A DNA stretch of 64,000 nt from Edwardsiella piscicida (GCF_001896205.1 NZ_MPNU01000001.1:1853200-1917199); one strand, 5' to 3'. Shown: positions 25,657-36,371, counted from the first letter of the stretch. The notes: generated by a model from the letters alone, not told the origin. Program-made: numbers and translations.

Positions 25657-28302
25657 TCAGCGCAGGGGAATGGCGGTTCCCCAGCGCTGCCAATCATCGG
25701 GGGGACTCTCGTGCAGTAAAAAGTGGGTTCCCATCGGCGCCGCCGGCGCCAGCGGCGTTGAGGGCGGCGTAGCGAAGGCGATGCCGCCGCGGATAAACTG
25801 CTGGAACGTGCCGGTCTTGACCACGCCGCCGGTCAGGCCGAACGCCAGATTATAGCCAGAGGCCTGCCAGAAGACGCTATTGGTGCGCACCAGACGTTGA
25901 TAGGCGCGGCCAATGCGCAGCGCCACCTGCACCCGATCGCCCAGGCTGCCCAGGGTTAGGCCGGTGACGGTTCCCACCTCCATACCGCGGTACAGCACTG
26001 GCGTGCCGATCTGCAGCGAGCCGGCGTCCTGGGTATCGACCGCGATACTGATCCCGTCCAGATAGCGCGCATCGCTCAGCGTCGCATCCTGCAGCTCAAA
26101 ACGTCGGGTCGCGTTGCCGCTGCCCGGCTCCAGGTTGATGAACGGCTGCAGCAGCGCCTCCAGGTTGTTCACGCCGGCGGCGGAAATATGCGGCGTCACC
26201 AGCGAAAAGCGAGTTCCCGCTCGGGCAAAGGCATCGACATACTCCGGGTAGAGCACCGCCTGCGCCAATACCTGCCGGCGATCGGCGCTGAGGCTGAGCG
26301 AGGCCAACTGACCGATGTCGATCCCCAGGTAGCGAATCGGCATGCCCGGCGAGAGGCGGGTGCCGTCATAGGTTGAGAGAACGATCTGGCCGCCGACGGC
26401 GCGGGCGGCGGTTTCATTCGGGTAGAGGGGGCGTCGGTCGCCCGCGGGGGGCGTTACGCCGCTGAGGTTATCGAGGCTGATGGCGCCTTTCAGAGCGCGT
26501 TCAAGGGGGGCGGCCTCCACCGTCAGACCGCTGCCGTTGAGCTGCACCCGTGCGCCGCCCTCGGCCCAGAATACGCTCTGTCCCCCCACCAGATGGCGAT
26601 AGGCGGGCTGGATATACAGGGCGATATCGAAGCCGTCGCGCCGGGGGGCGATGGCGGCGATTTCGCCGATGCGAAATTTACGGTACAGCACCGGCGAGCC
26701 GGGCTGGATATCCGGCAGGGCGGCGGCGCGCAGGGTCAGGGTCGTCGGAGGCTGTTCGCCGCGGATATCATCGCGGGCGGCGGCGTCGTCGCGGAACAGC
26801 GGATAGTGGCTCAGGGCCTTGCCGCGCTGGCCGGGCAGGATCGCAATCCCTCCCTCTAGCCACTCCTGCGGGGCGGCGCCGGTCACCGCCAGGCCATTGA
26901 CGCCCAGCTGTAGGCCGAGGCGGCTGTTGACCACAAAGCGGCTGTCGGCGTGGATAGCGTGCCGGTACGGTGGCGCGATGACGACCTCAAACTGTACGCC
27001 GTCGTCGCGCAGTTCGCGCCCGGTGACCTGCCCAACGCGGATCCCCTTGAGGCGCAGCGGCTGGCCGACGTCGATACCGTAGCCCTGGGGGGCGCTCAGG
27101 GTCAGGCGCAGCGCCCCCGGCTCCTGCAGCAGCGCCTCGGCGGCGGGGAGTACGGTAAAGTGGCGCAGCGGCTCGCCGTCGCCGGGGTGAAGTTCGAGGA
27201 CGCTGCCGTTGAACAGCTGGCTTAGGTTAAGCCGGCTGAGCGTGAGGCCGGGCGCGCTGAGGCTGATGCGGCTCTGGCTGCGCAGCAGGTCGCTGACGCT
27301 GGGATCGACGGCCAGGGTGCCGCTGACCCGCCCCTCGTCGTTGAGATCCAGCGCGGTGAGCAGGCCGACCTGCACGCCCTGATACAGCAGCGGCGTGCGG
27401 TTGGCCTGCAGTCCCTCGCCGCCGGGCAGCGCCAGCGTGACGCTGACGCCGCGCTGGCTGCTGGCCAGGCTAGGGTAGAGGGTGAAGCTGGCGCCGGGGC
27501 GTACCGGGGTGGACGCCGGCGGGGAGTCGAATGCGATGGCGCCGTTGACCAGCGCGGCGAGGCCCTCTACCTGCAGCGAGATGCCGGACAGGCTGACGTC
27601 GCCGCGGATCCCCGAGACATTCCAAAAGCGGCTTTCCGCCTTGACCAGCGGGGCAAAGCGCCGCTCGATCAGCACATCGATACGCACCCCCTGTTGCCCG
27701 TCGTCGATGGCATAGTTATAGACGCTGCCGACCGGTATCTTGCGGTAATAGACCGGTGAGCCGTTGCTGAGCGCCCCTAAGTCCGGCGCGCGGAGGTGCA
27801 GCAGCAGCTCATCGGTCCCCGGATGGAGGCTGGGTTGCTCCTCGCGGGCGATAAAGCGCTGGCGCGGCGCGCCGTCGCCCGGTTGCATGGCGATGTAGTT
27901 GCCGCCGACCAGCGCGTCCAGCCCGGAGACCCCCGCCAGAGAGGCCTTGGGCGTGACCAGCCAGAACTGTGTTCCCTGGCGCAGGGCGCTGCTCATGCTG
28001 CGCTGGATGTTCACGGAGACCTCGATGCTCTTCAAATCCGGGGTGACGCTGACCTTGCTAACCGTGCCCACCTCGACCCCTTGAAAGCGCACCGGCGTGC
28101 GTCCGGCCACCAGGCCAGGCGCGGATTGAAAGGTGATCACCACCGTTTCACCGCGCCCCTGCAGGGTGGTATAGCCCATCCAGCCGGCGGTCAGCAGCGC
28201 GACCAGCGGCAGCAGCCAGAAGGGCGACAGGCGACGTTTATGCCTGACGATCGCGTTATTGGGCGTATTTTGTGTCGTTGGCGTCGGTTGTGGCATGTGC
28301 AT
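25657..28302 (-). CDS. letB: MCE-domain lipid transport protein LetB (YebT), 881 aa
   Basis: One N-terminal membrane helix (FWLLPLVALLTAGWMGYTTL) is followed by a series of about seven MCE domains, each recognised by a pattern like GRTPVRFQGVEVGTVSKV, GSPVLYRKFRIGEIAAI or GTPVLYRGMEVGTVTGL. Length matches E. coli LetB (879 aa), whose stacked MCE rings form a tunnel across the periplasm for lipids. It overlaps the end of letA by 47 bases, consistent with a joint operon. MHMPQ allows a start two codons downstream. It converges with ttrA across 15 bases. Confidence 0.92.
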   Translation of the reverse strand: MHMPQPTPTTQNTPNNAIVRHKRRLSPFWLLPLVALLTAGWMGYTTLQGRGETVVITFQSAPGLVAGRTPVRFQGVEVGTVSKVSVTPDLKSIEVSVNIQRSMSSALRQGTQFWLVTPKASLAGVSGLDALVGGNYIAMQPGDGAPRQRFIAREEQPSLHPGTDELLLHLRAPDLGALSNGSPVYYRKIPVGSVYNYAIDDGQQGVRIDVLIERRFAPLVKAESRFWNVSGIRGDVSLSGISLQVEGLAALVNGAIAFDSPPASTPVRPGASFTLYPSLASSQRGVSVTLALPGGEGLQANRTPLLYQGVQVGLLTALDLNDEGRVSGTLAVDPSVSDLLRSQSRISLSAPGLTLSRLNLSQLFNGSVLELHPGDGEPLRHFTVLPAAEALLQEPGALRLTLSAPQGYGIDVGQPLRLKGIRVGQVTGRELRDDGVQFEVVIAPPYRHAIHADSRFVVNSRLGLQLGVNGLAVTGAAPQEWLEGGIAILPGQRGKALSHYPLFRDDAAARDDIRGEQPPTTLTLRAAALPDIQPGSPVLYRKFRIGEIAAIAPRRDGFDIALYIQPAYRHLVGGQSVFWAEGGARVQLNGSGLTVEAAPLERALKGAISLDNLSGVTPPAGDRRPLYPNETAARAVGGQIVLSTYDGTRLSPGMPIRYLGIDIGQLASLSLSADRRQVLAQAVLYPEYVDAFARAGTRFSLVTPHISAAGVNNLEALLQPFINLEPGSGNATRRFELQDATLSDARYLDGISIAVDTQDAGSLQIGTPVLYRGMEVGTVTGLTLGSLGDRVQVALRIGRAYQRLVRTNSVFWQASGYNLAFGLTGGVVKTGTFQQFIRGGIAFATPPSTPLAPAAPMGTHFLLHESPPDDWQRWGTAIPLR

Positions 28303-29500
28303 CCCATATCAGTCGACTGTCCAGCCATTCCACGGCCAGCAGCGTCAGAAATACCGCGGCGCCGAAATAAAAGGCCGCCGCGCCCATGGTAAACGAGAAC
28401 AGCTGGTCGCGATCGATCAGCGACATCATCAGCGCAATGACAAACAGGTCCAGCATCGACCAGCGACCGATCCAGGTGACCAGCCGCAGCATGCGCATGC
28501 GCCGCACCAGGTCACCCCCGCGGCGCAGGTGTATGCCCAGCAGCAGGAACAGCATGACCGCCACCTTGATAAAGGGCACCAGGATGCTGGCGATAAAGAC
28601 GATCGCGGCGATCGGCAGATTCCCCCCGTTGGCCAAGGCGAGCGTTCCCGAGAGTAGGGTGTCCTCGATGCGCACGCCGTTGACGTACAGGATCGAGATG
28701 GGCAGCAGGTTGGCCGGCAGCAGGATGATCACGGCGGCGATCAGGGTGGCCCAGGTTTTTTGCAGGCTGTAGGGTTGACGGCGGTGCAGCGGTAGGCGGC
28801 AGCGTCGGCAGTGTCCGTGGGCGTCCGGCGGGGCCGTATGGCGACAGGCGTGGCATAGCAGCAGCGCGCTGTCCGGCGCCGTTTGGGGCGGCTGCGGGTA
28901 CAGGCGGCGCCACAGCTGTTCGAGGTTCAGATGGATCAGCAGCAGCAGGGTCAGCAGGGTGGCGACGATATAGGCCAGCAGCGCGGGGCCGGGATCGACG
29001 GCGGCATATTCGCGGACCTTAATGGCGGCGACGGCCAGCGCGATCAGGTAGATATCCAGCATGATCCATGGGCGCAGCAGGGTGAGCAGCAGCAGCAGCG
29101 GGCGCAGGTTCAGGCGCAGTCGCTGGCCGAGGTACAGCGCCAGCAGCAGCGAGGGCAGCAGCAGCGGCGCCACGATGGCGCAGAAGGCGACCATGCCAGC
29201 GGTGAGGATCTCGCCCTGCATGGCCATCTGTCCGATGCCCTGCCAGACGCTGGCCTGCACCGTGACGCCCAGCAGATGGATCTGCAGCAGCGGCTGAAAC
29301 AGGGCCAGCGGCAAGAGTACCAGCAGGGTGAGCGATAGCGCCGCGAGGCGGGGCAGCGGCCAGTCTCGGCCATCATACAGGCGGGCGTCGCAGCGCGGAC
29401 AAAAGGCGGACTGGCGTGCGCCGATGGTCGGGAGACGGCACAGCGCATCGCACTCCGGGCAGCGCAGACGATGCGTCGGGACGCCGACTCGGCGAGTCAT
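28256..29500 (-). CDS. letA: PqiA-family membrane protein LetA (YebS), about 414 aa
   Basis: Two zinc-ribbon-like modules (CPECDALCRLP with CPRCDARLYDG; later CHACRHTAPPDAHGHCRRC) alternate with two groups of four hydrophobic helices, as in PqiA/YebS. LetA is the inner-membrane partner of LetB. Start ATG 29500 is a compromise: the open frame runs up to 29659, no clear Shine-Dalgarno marks any start, and E. coli YebS has about 30 residues before its first CPxC against 14 here, so an upstream non-ATG start is possible. Confidence 0.85.
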   Translation of the reverse strand: MTRRVGVPTHRLRCPECDALCRLPTIGARQSAFCPRCDARLYDGRDWPLPRLAALSLTLLVLLPLALFQPLLQIHLLGVTVQASVWQGIGQMAMQGEILTAGMVAFCAIVAPLLLPSLLLALYLGQRLRLNLRPLLLLLTLLRPWIMLDIYLIALAVAAIKVREYAAVDPGPALLAYIVATLLTLLLLIHLNLEQLWRRLYPQPPQTAPDSALLLCHACRHTAPPDAHGHCRRCRLPLHRRQPYSLQKTWATLIAAVIILLPANLLPISILYVNGVRIEDTLLSGTLALANGGNLPIAAIVFIASILVPFIKVAVMLFLLLGIHLRRGGDLVRRMRMLRLVTWIGRWSMLDLFVIALMMSLIDRDQLFSFTMGAAAFYFGAAVFLTLLAVEWLDSRLIWDAHATTDANDTKYAQ

Positions 29501-29726
29501 GCCATTAATACCGGAAATGGGTGGCGTTGCCGGATTAGCGGATAGCGCATCTATCGTCCCATGGTTGGCGGAGAAGCTGTGTACAACAGTGGTGCAAATA
29601 TACATGGCGTCAGCGGATAAGACGACGCTATTCGGCTTTTTGCTTGTGTGTTGTCGCATTTAATGCTTATTTTATGAGAGGCGCGCCCGCGCAGGCTAAT
29701 GGGATCCTATCGTCATTGAGAGAATC

Positions 29727-30218
29727 ATGAGTAAAGAGACGTTTTATACCGATATGGCTCGCGATCTGAGCGCGCTGTGTAGCGGTGAGTTCAACGCGAT
29801 TGCCACGCTGTCCAACGTGAGCGCCCTGCTGTATGAGCGCTTGCCCGCGGTGAACTGGGCCGGTTTTTATTTTCTGGATGGGCAAACGCTGGTGCTGGGG
29901 CCGTTTCAGGGCAAACTGGCCTGCGTACGCATTCCCGTGGGGAGAGGGGTCTGCGGTACGGCCTGCGCTACGGGGCAGGTGCAGCGCGTAGGGGATGTGC
30001 ACCGCTTCGATGGCCATATCGCCTGTGACGCGGAGAGCAATGCGGAAATCGTGCTGCCGCTGGTGGTCGACGGGCGGACGATCGGGGTGCTGGATATCGA
30101 TAGCACACAGTTTGAGCGCTTCGACGAAGAAGATGAAAAAGGCCTGAAAAGCGTGGTGGGCGCGCTCTGCCAGCATCTGGAGCGCTGCGACTGGGCAAAA
30201 TTTGTGACTTTTGCTTAA
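29727..30218 (+). CDS. msrC: Free methionine-(R)-sulfoxide reductase MsrC, 163 aa
   Basis: A single GAF domain enzyme that reduces free Met-R-sulfoxide. The three active-site Cys of E. coli are spaced 10 and 24 apart; here C66, C76 and C100 have exactly that spacing (GKLACVRIP, GRGVCGTAC, GHIACDAES). VNWAGFYFL, IVLPLVVDG and GVLDIDS are family motifs. Divergent from letA and followed by proQ as in E. coli. Confidence 0.92.
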   Translation: MSKETFYTDMARDLSALCSGEFNAIATLSNVSALLYERLPAVNWAGFYFLDGQTLVLGPFQGKLACVRIPVGRGVCGTACATGQVQRVGDVHRFDGHIACDAESNAEIVLPLVVDGRTIGVLDIDSTQFERFDEEDEKGLKSVVGALCQHLERCDWAKFVTFA

Positions 30219-30319
30219 GGTTGTGGTGCTGATGGCATGGCATTTGGCGGTAGCCTCATTATAATGTCGCCTGTTCATGCCATCGCTGGTTGGCAAACCC
30301 GTTGTAATCAGGAAATTTC

Positions 30320-31024
30320 ATGGAAAATCAACCAAAGTTGAACAGTAGTAAAGAAGTCATCGCCTTTTTGGCTCAACGTTTCCCTCAGTGCTTCAGCACC
30401 GAGGGTGAAGCCCGCCCGTTAAAGATCGGCATCTTTCAGGATCTGGTTGCGCGGATGCAGGGGGAAGAAAACGGCCTGAGCAAGACTCAGCTACGTTCAG
30501 CACTCCGCCTTTACACATCCAGCTGGCGCTACCTGCACGGGGTAAAACTGGGTGCAGAGCGTGTCGATCTGGATGGCAACGCCTGCGGCGTGCTGGACGA
30601 GCAGCACGTAGAGCATGCCCGTCAGCAGCTGGAAGAGGCCAAGGCCCGGGTCCAGGCACAGCGTGACGCCCGCAAGCGCGAAGCCGCCGAAAACGGCGAA
30701 AAGCGCGAGCCGCGCCGTCCGCGTCCGGCGGGTAAAAAGCCCACCGTGCGCCGTGACGCTGAGCAGGGCAGTAAAGAAGTGCGTAAACCGCGTGCCGCCA
30801 AGGCTACGCAGGAGCGCAAACCGCGCGCCAAGAGCGAGACCACGGAACAGCGCAGCACCCCGGTGACCTCGCTGGAGCAGCTGCACCTGGGGCAAACCGT
30901 GAAGGTCAGCGCCGGTAAGCATGCCATGGAGGCATCCGTACTCGAGATCACCAAAGACGGTGTACGTGTCCAGCTGTCTAACGGTCTGGCAATGATTGTA
31001 CGCACAGAACACTTGCAGTTCTGA
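30320..31024 (+). CDS. proQ: RNA chaperone ProQ, 234 aa
   Basis: An N-terminal FinO-like RNA-binding domain ([36 protein letters not shown]) is followed by a Lys/Arg/Glu-rich linker (about 105-180) and a C-terminal KOW/Tudor-like domain ([20 protein letters not shown]). ProQ binds structured small RNAs and mRNA 3' ends and raises osmoregulated ProP levels. prc follows 20 bases downstream, as in E. coli. Confidence 0.95.
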   Translation: MENQPKLNSSKEVIAFLAQRFPQCFSTEGEARPLKIGIFQDLVARMQGEENGLSKTQLRSALRLYTSSWRYLHGVKLGAERVDLDGNACGVLDEQHVEHARQQLEEAKARVQAQRDARKREAAENGEKREPRRPRPAGKKPTVRRDAEQGSKEVRKPRAAKATQERKPRAKSETTEQRSTPVTSLEQLHLGQTVKVSAGKHAMEASVLEITKDGVRVQLSNGLAMIVRTEHLQF

Positions 31025-31043
31025 TACGGAGGCCAACCCAGGC

Positions 31044-33086
31044 ATGAACAATTTTTTCCGGGTATCGGCAATCGCCCTGTCGCTGTTTGCAGGTACCGTT
31101 TTTGCAGCGGAGGACGCCGTCAGCGGCGCCGTCCAGCTGCCCCAGTTGCATCAGGAACCTCAGCATGCAACGGTCAGTGAACGTGTTACCGCACGTTTCA
31201 CCCGCTCCCATTACCGCCAGTTTGACCTCAACGCAGACTTCTCGAAGAAAATCTTCAACCGCTACCTGAACATGCTGGACTATAACCACAACGTGTTTCT
31301 GGCATCGGATATCGCCCGCTTCCGCGATCGCGAAGGCAAGCTGGGCGATGAGCTGCGCAGCGGTCAGCTGGATACGGCCTATGCGCTGTTTAACCTGTCT
31401 CAGCAGCGCCGCCTGGAGCGTTATGAGTACGCCCTGACGCTGCTGAAAAAGCCGATGAGCTTTGACGGCAGCGACACCATCGACGTCGATCGCAGCAAGG
31501 CGCCGTGGCCGACCAGCGTCGCCGAGCTGGACAAGCTCTGGTACGCCAAGGTGAAGTATGACGCGCTGAACCTGAAGCTGGCCGGTAAGGACTGGCCGGA
31601 GATCCAGAAGATCCTGACCAAACGCTATCAGTTCGCCATTAAGCGCCTGACCCAGGGCAACAGCGAGGATGTCTTCCAGCTGTTTATGAATGCGTTTGCC
31701 CGAGAGATCGATCCCCATACCAGCTACCTGTCGCCGCGCAATACCGAGCAGTTCAATACGGACATGAGTCTGTCGCTGGAGGGCATCGGCGCGGTGCTGC
31801 AGCAGACAGAGGATGACTACACCCAGATTAACTCTCTGGTGGCCGGCGGTCCGGCGGCCAAGAGCAAGGTGCTGAAGGTGGGCGATCGCATCGTGGCGGT
31901 CGGCCAGCCGGGTAAGGCGATGGTCGATGTGATCGGCTGGCGTCTGGACGACGTGGTCGCCCTGATCAAAGGGCCGAAGGGCAGCAAGGTGCGCCTGGAG
32001 ATCCTGCCGGCGGGTAAAGGAACCAAAACCCGTATCGTCACCCTGACCCGCGAACGTATCCGCCTGGAAGATCGCGCCGTGAAGATGAGTGTCAAAACGG
32101 TGGACGGCCATAAAATCGGCGTGTTGGATATTCCCGGCTTCTACGTCGGCCTGACGGAGGACGTCAAGGTTCAGCTGCAGAAGCTGGAGAAACAGCACGT
32201 GAGCGCCATCGTCATCGATCTGCGCGGCAACGGGGGCGGTGCCCTGACAGAGGCCGTGTCCCTGTCGGGTCTGTTTATTCCCAGCGGGCCGGTGGTGCAG
32301 GTGCGCGATAACGTCGGCAAGGTGCGTGAGGATGACGATACCGACGGCGTTGTCTACTACAAAGGACCGCTGGTGGTGCTGGTCGATCGCTTTAGCGCCT
32401 CGGCCTCCGAGATTTTCGCCGCCGCCATGCAGGACTACGATCGCGCCCTGATCGTGGGTGAACCCACCTTCGGCAAGGGAACGGTACAGCAGTACCGCTC
32501 AGTGAACCGCATTTACGATCAGATGCTGCGTCCAGAGTGGCCGGATCTGGGTTCGGTGCAGTACACCATCCAGAAGTTTTACCGCATCAACGGCGGCAGC
32601 ACCCAGCGCAAAGGGGTGACGCCGGACATCGTGATGCCAACCGGTATCGATCCGGCGGACACCGGCGAGAGCTTTGAGGATAACGCGCTGCCGTGGGATA
32701 GCATCAACGCCGCCGCCTATAATAAGGCTGGCGATGTACAGCGCTTTGATCCGCAGCTGATCGTGCTACACGATGCGCGCATCGCCAAAGATCCCGAGTT
32801 CCAGTACATCGAACAGGATATCGCCCACTACAAGGCGCTCAAGGCGCGTCGTAACATTGTCTCTCTGAACTACGCTCAGCGTGAAAAGGAGAACAAGGAC
32901 GACGACGCGATTCGCCTGCAGCGGATCAACGCCCGGCTGAAGCTGGAGGGCAAGAAGCCGATCGCCTCGCTGGATGATATTCCTAAGGATTATCAGGAGC
33001 CGGATCCCTACCTGAATGAGACGGTGAAAATCGCCGAAGATCTGGCCCTGCTGGAGCAGAAAAACGCACAGCAGGCTCAGGAGTAG
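31044..33086 (+). CDS. prc: Tail-specific periplasmic protease Prc (Tsp), 680 aa
   Basis: ATG 31044 opens a Sec signal peptide (MNNFFRVSAIALSLFAGTVFA) and matches the 682-aa E. coli protein; the frame is open farther upstream but overlaps proQ. A PDZ domain lies around 230-320 (LEGIGAVLQQTEDDYTQINSLVAGGPA). The Ser/Lys dyad is S453 (DRFSASASEIF) and K478 (EPTFGKGTVQQY). Prc trims the C-terminus of FtsI and degrades MepS with NlpI. Confidence 0.95.
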   Translation: MNNFFRVSAIALSLFAGTVFAAEDAVSGAVQLPQLHQEPQHATVSERVTARFTRSHYRQFDLNADFSKKIFNRYLNMLDYNHNVFLASDIARFRDREGKLGDELRSGQLDTAYALFNLSQQRRLERYEYALTLLKKPMSFDGSDTIDVDRSKAPWPTSVAELDKLWYAKVKYDALNLKLAGKDWPEIQKILTKRYQFAIKRLTQGNSEDVFQLFMNAFAREIDPHTSYLSPRNTEQFNTDMSLSLEGIGAVLQQTEDDYTQINSLVAGGPAAKSKVLKVGDRIVAVGQPGKAMVDVIGWRLDDVVALIKGPKGSKVRLEILPAGKGTKTRIVTLTRERIRLEDRAVKMSVKTVDGHKIGVLDIPGFYVGLTEDVKVQLQKLEKQHVSAIVIDLRGNGGGALTEAVSLSGLFIPSGPVVQVRDNVGKVREDDDTDGVVYYKGPLVVLVDRFSASASEIFAAAMQDYDRALIVGEPTFGKGTVQQYRSVNRIYDQMLRPEWPDLGSVQYTIQKFYRINGGSTQRKGVTPDIVMPTGIDPADTGESFEDNALPWDSINAAAYNKAGDVQRFDPQLIVLHDARIAKDPEFQYIEQDIAHYKALKARRNIVSLNYAQREKENKDDDAIRLQRINARLKLEGKKPIASLDDIPKDYQEPDPYLNETVKIAEDLALLEQKNAQQAQE

Positions 33087-33113
33087 GGGTAAGCAGAGCC
33101 GAACGGCTCACTG

Positions 33114-33145
33114 AAAAAAGCGCGACATCGGTCGCGCTTTTTTTT
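33114..33145 (+). terminator. Intrinsic terminator after prc
   Basis: Stem AAAAAAGCGCGAC/GTCGCGCTTTTTT with loop ATCG and a T run. It ends the proQ-prc unit 28 bases past the stop and insulates malS. Confidence 0.9.
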
Positions 33146-33230
33146 GTCTTGCGATCCTCCCCCCGGCGGGATGAGCCGCCGGCGCGGCCCCCGTGGCACA
33201 CTGCGATGGTCACAGTCACAGGAGCCGATG

Positions 33231-35264
33231 ATGAAATACGCCATTTTCGCCGCACTATTGCTGCCGTTGGCCGCCGGGGCCGACTGGCGATCGCCCGCGT
33301 TTCCCCAGTTCGTCGCCGTGGACGAGGGGCGCTTTAGCGCCAGTCAGCCGCTGGCCAAAGGCGAGGCGCCGCTGCAGCTGTATCAGGCCGATCGCTGCTG
33401 GCAGCCCAGCGGGGCGATCCGGCTGAATCAGACGCTTTCGCTGATGCCGTGCCAAGGCGAGGCGCCGCGATGGCGGCGCTTCCGGGATGGCCGCTACCAG
33501 GCCCTGATCGATACCCGCTCGGGAACGCCGACGCTGACGCTGTCCGTACACGATGAGGCCGCGCAGCGGGCAGCGGCGGCGGCGCGGCGCTGTCCACGTT
33601 GGGATGGGCGTCCGCTGCGCGTACCGGTCGATCGGGCCTTTAGTGAAGGCAGCCTGGTGCGCGATTTTTACAGTGGAGAGGTCGCCCGCGTCACCCAGGG
33701 CACGGTGACCCTGCAGCCGGCGCCGGGCAGCAATGGCCTGCTGCTGCTCGAATCGGCTGAAACCGCGGGGCCGGCGCCGTTCGACTGGCACAACGCGACG
33801 GTCTATTTTGTCCTGGTCGATCGCTTCGCCAACGGCGATCCCAGCAACGATAATAGCTATGGTCGCCAGAAGGACGGGATGCAGGAGATCGGGACCTTTC
33901 ACGGCGGCGATCTGCGCGGGCTGACCGGCCAGCTCGACTATCTCCAGCGTCTGGGGGTTAATGTCCTGTGGATCAGCTCGCCCCTTGAGCAGATCCACGG
34001 CTGGGTCGGGGGCGGTAGTCGGGGCGACTTCCCGCACTATGCCTATCATGGTTACTACCCGCTGGACTGGACGCGGCTGGATGCCAATATGGGCAGCGAG
34101 CAGGATCTGCGGGCGCTGGTGGAGGGGGCCCACCGGCGCGGTATCCGAGTGCTGTTCGACGTGGTGATGAACCATACCGGCTATGCGACGCTGGCGGATA
34201 TGCAGCAGTACCAGTTCGGCGCGCTGTTCCTGCAGGGGGAGACGCTGCGGCAAACGCTGGGCACCCATTGGCGCGACTGGCGGCCGGGGCGCGGCCAGAC
34301 GTGGCATAGCTTTAATGACTATATTGATTTCGGCAATCGCGCGGCGTGGGCGCGCTGGTGGGGGAAGGGGTGGATCCGTACCGATATCGGCGACTATGAT
34401 GCCCCGGGATTCGATGATGTTACGCTGTCGCTCTCTTTTCTGCCGGATGTGAAGACCGAGTCTAGCGCGGCGTCCGGTTTGCCGATCTTTTATCGTCATA
34501 AGCCGGATACCCGCGCCCGGGAGATCCCCGGCTACACGCCGCGAGACTACCTGACCCACTGGCTCAGTCAGTGGGTGCGTGAATACGGCATCGATGGCTT
34601 TCGCATCGACACGGCAAAGCACGTAGAGCCGGCGGCCTGGCAACAGCTGAAGCAGCAGGCCAGCGCGGCCTTAGCCGAATGGAAGCGGGCTAATCCGCAG
34701 CAGGCGTTGGACGATGCCCCCTTCTGGATGACCGGCGAGGCCTGGGGGCACGGCGTGATGCGCAGCGCCTATTATCGTCACGGCTTCGATGCGATGATCA
34801 ATTTTGACTATCAGGAGCAGGCGGCACGGGCGCAGGGCTGTCTGGCCGATATCGATCCGCTGTGGCAGCAGATGGCGGCGCAGCTGCAGGATTTTAACGT
34901 GCTGAGCTATCTGTCGTCCCATGATACCCATTTGTTTCGCAGCGACGGCAGCGGCGCCGCGGCGCTGCTGCTGCTGGCGCCGGGCGCGGTGCAGATTTTC
35001 TACGGCGATGAGTCGGGGCGTCCGCTGGGGCCAACGGGATCCGATCCGCTGCAGGGCACCCGTTCGGATATGAATTGGCAGGATATCCGCGGCCCGGCGG
35101 CGGCGCAGGTCGCGCACTGGCAGCGCCTGGGGCAGTTCCGCGCCCGCCATCCCGCTATCGGCAAGGGGGAGCAGACGACCGTCGCGATGCCGCAGGGCTA
35201 CGGCTTTATCCGCAATGATGGGCGGGATCGGGTGATGGTGGTCTGGGCCGGTCAGTCGGAGTAG
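33231..35264 (+). CDS. malS: Periplasmic alpha-amylase MalS, 677 aa
   Basis: ATG 33231 (MKYAIFAALLLPLAAGA) is preferred over the neighbouring ATG 33228 by spacing from AGGAG at 33220; the open frame extends upstream without support. A signal peptide, an N-terminal non-catalytic part with paired Cys, then a GH13 barrel: VYFVLVDRFANGDPSN, DVVMNHTG, the nucleophile in GIDGFRIDTAKHV, the acid/base in WMTGEAWG and the third Asp in YLSSHDTHLF. Length matches E. coli MalS (676 aa). It hydrolyses maltodextrins in the periplasm. No other mal genes are nearby. Confidence 0.93.
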   Translation: MKYAIFAALLLPLAAGADWRSPAFPQFVAVDEGRFSASQPLAKGEAPLQLYQADRCWQPSGAIRLNQTLSLMPCQGEAPRWRRFRDGRYQALIDTRSGTPTLTLSVHDEAAQRAAAAARRCPRWDGRPLRVPVDRAFSEGSLVRDFYSGEVARVTQGTVTLQPAPGSNGLLLLESAETAGPAPFDWHNATVYFVLVDRFANGDPSNDNSYGRQKDGMQEIGTFHGGDLRGLTGQLDYLQRLGVNVLWISSPLEQIHGWVGGGSRGDFPHYAYHGYYPLDWTRLDANMGSEQDLRALVEGAHRRGIRVLFDVVMNHTGYATLADMQQYQFGALFLQGETLRQTLGTHWRDWRPGRGQTWHSFNDYIDFGNRAAWARWWGKGWIRTDIGDYDAPGFDDVTLSLSFLPDVKTESSAASGLPIFYRHKPDTRAREIPGYTPRDYLTHWLSQWVREYGIDGFRIDTAKHVEPAAWQQLKQQASAALAEWKRANPQQALDDAPFWMTGEAWGHGVMRSAYYRHGFDAMINFDYQEQAARAQGCLADIDPLWQQMAAQLQDFNVLSYLSSHDTHLFRSDGSGAAALLLLAPGAVQIFYGDESGRPLGPTGSDPLQGTRSDMNWQDIRGPAAAQVAHWQRLGQFRARHPAIGKGEQTTVAMPQGYGFIRNDGRDRVMVVWAGQSE

Positions 35265-35483
35265 CGTCTGCCGCGCCAGTTGTTACAAAAATTTCCGGGG
35301 CGCGGTGGCGGCAACTATTTGATTTTTGCCGGAGCGGTGTGAAAAGTAGCCGTCATGCGCAGCATAAATGTAAAGTTTTGTTTCTTTACCCCGTTATCGC
35401 ACGACAGCCCTTGAAACCGGCGCAGATGGCCTTACCATCTGATCATCGCATGGTGCGATATGTTTGAGAGGATTGACAACGAT

Positions 35484-36371
35484 ATGATGCGTATTGCTTT
35501 GTTCCTGTTGACCAACCTGGCCGTGATGCTGGTGTTCGGCCTGGTGCTGAGCCTGACGGGCATTCGGTCCAGCAGCGTGCAGGGACTGATGATCATGGCA
35601 CTGCTGTTCGGTTTTGGCGGGTCCATTGTTTCGCTGCTGATGTCCAAGTGGATGGCGCTGCGCTCCGTTGGCGGCGAGGTGATTGAGCAGCCGCGCAATG
35701 AAACCGAACGCTGGCTGGTTGAGACGGTACGCCGTCAGGCCCAGCAGGCCGGTATCGGCATGCCGCAGGTTGCCATCTATCACGCACCGGATATCAACGC
35801 GTTCGCCACCGGCGCCCGGCGCGACGCCTCGCTGGTCGCGGTGAGCACCGGTCTGCTGCAGAGCATGAGCCGCGATGAGGCCGAGGCGGTGCTGGCGCAT
35901 GAGATCAGCCACGTCGCCAACGGTGACATGGTGACGATGACGCTGGTGCAGGGGGTGGTGAACACCTTCGTGATCTTTATCTCCCGCCTGATAGCCCAGG
36001 TGGCGGCGGGTTTCCTCTCTGGCAATCGCGATGAGGGCGAAGGCGAGAGCAGCGGTAACCCGATGATCTACTTTGCCGTTTCCATGGTGTTGGAGCTGGT
36101 GTTTGGCATTCTGGCCAGCATCATTACCATGTGGTTCTCGCGCTACCGCGAGTTCCGCGCCGATGCCGGGTCAGCCGGGCTGGTTGGTCGCGAGAAGATG
36201 ATCGCCGCTCTGCAGCGCCTGAAGACCAGCTATGAGCCGCAGGAGGCCGGCAGCATGATGGCTTTCTGTATCAACGGTCGCGGTAACCGCACCTTTGGCG
36301 AGCTGTTCCTGTCACACCCGCCGCTGGATAAGCGCATCGAGGCGCTGCGCAGCGGTCAGTACCTGAAGTAA
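35484..36371 (+). CDS. htpX: Membrane zinc protease HtpX, 295 aa
   Basis: Start at ATG 35484 ([11 protein letters not shown]) matches E. coli; an upstream ATG at 35460 adds eight residues. Two N-terminal helices ([18 protein letters not shown] and [19 protein letters not shown]), the M48 zinc motif ([13 protein letters not shown]) with the third ligand in REFRADAG, and further helices between. HtpX degrades misfolded membrane proteins alongside FtsH. In E. coli htpX also adjoins prc. Confidence 0.95.
   Translation: MMRIALFLLTNLAVMLVFGLVLSLTGIRSSSVQGLMIMALLFGFGGSIVSLLMSKWMALRSVGGEVIEQPRNETERWLVETVRRQAQQAGIGMPQVAIYHAPDINAFATGARRDASLVAVSTGLLQSMSRDEAEAVLAHEISHVANGDMVTMTLVQGVVNTFVIFISRLIAQVAAGFLSGNRDEGEGESSGNPMIYFAVSMVLELVFGILASIITMWFSRYREFRADAGSAGLVGREKMIAALQRLKTSYEPQEAGSMMAFCINGRGNRTFGELFLSHPPLDKRIEALRSGQYLK

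Noticed and set aside
30978-32198. Minus-strand frame of 406 codons opposite prc
   Set aside because: Prc with its Ser/Lys dyad is the real gene; the antisense reading has no recognisable motif or ribosome site.
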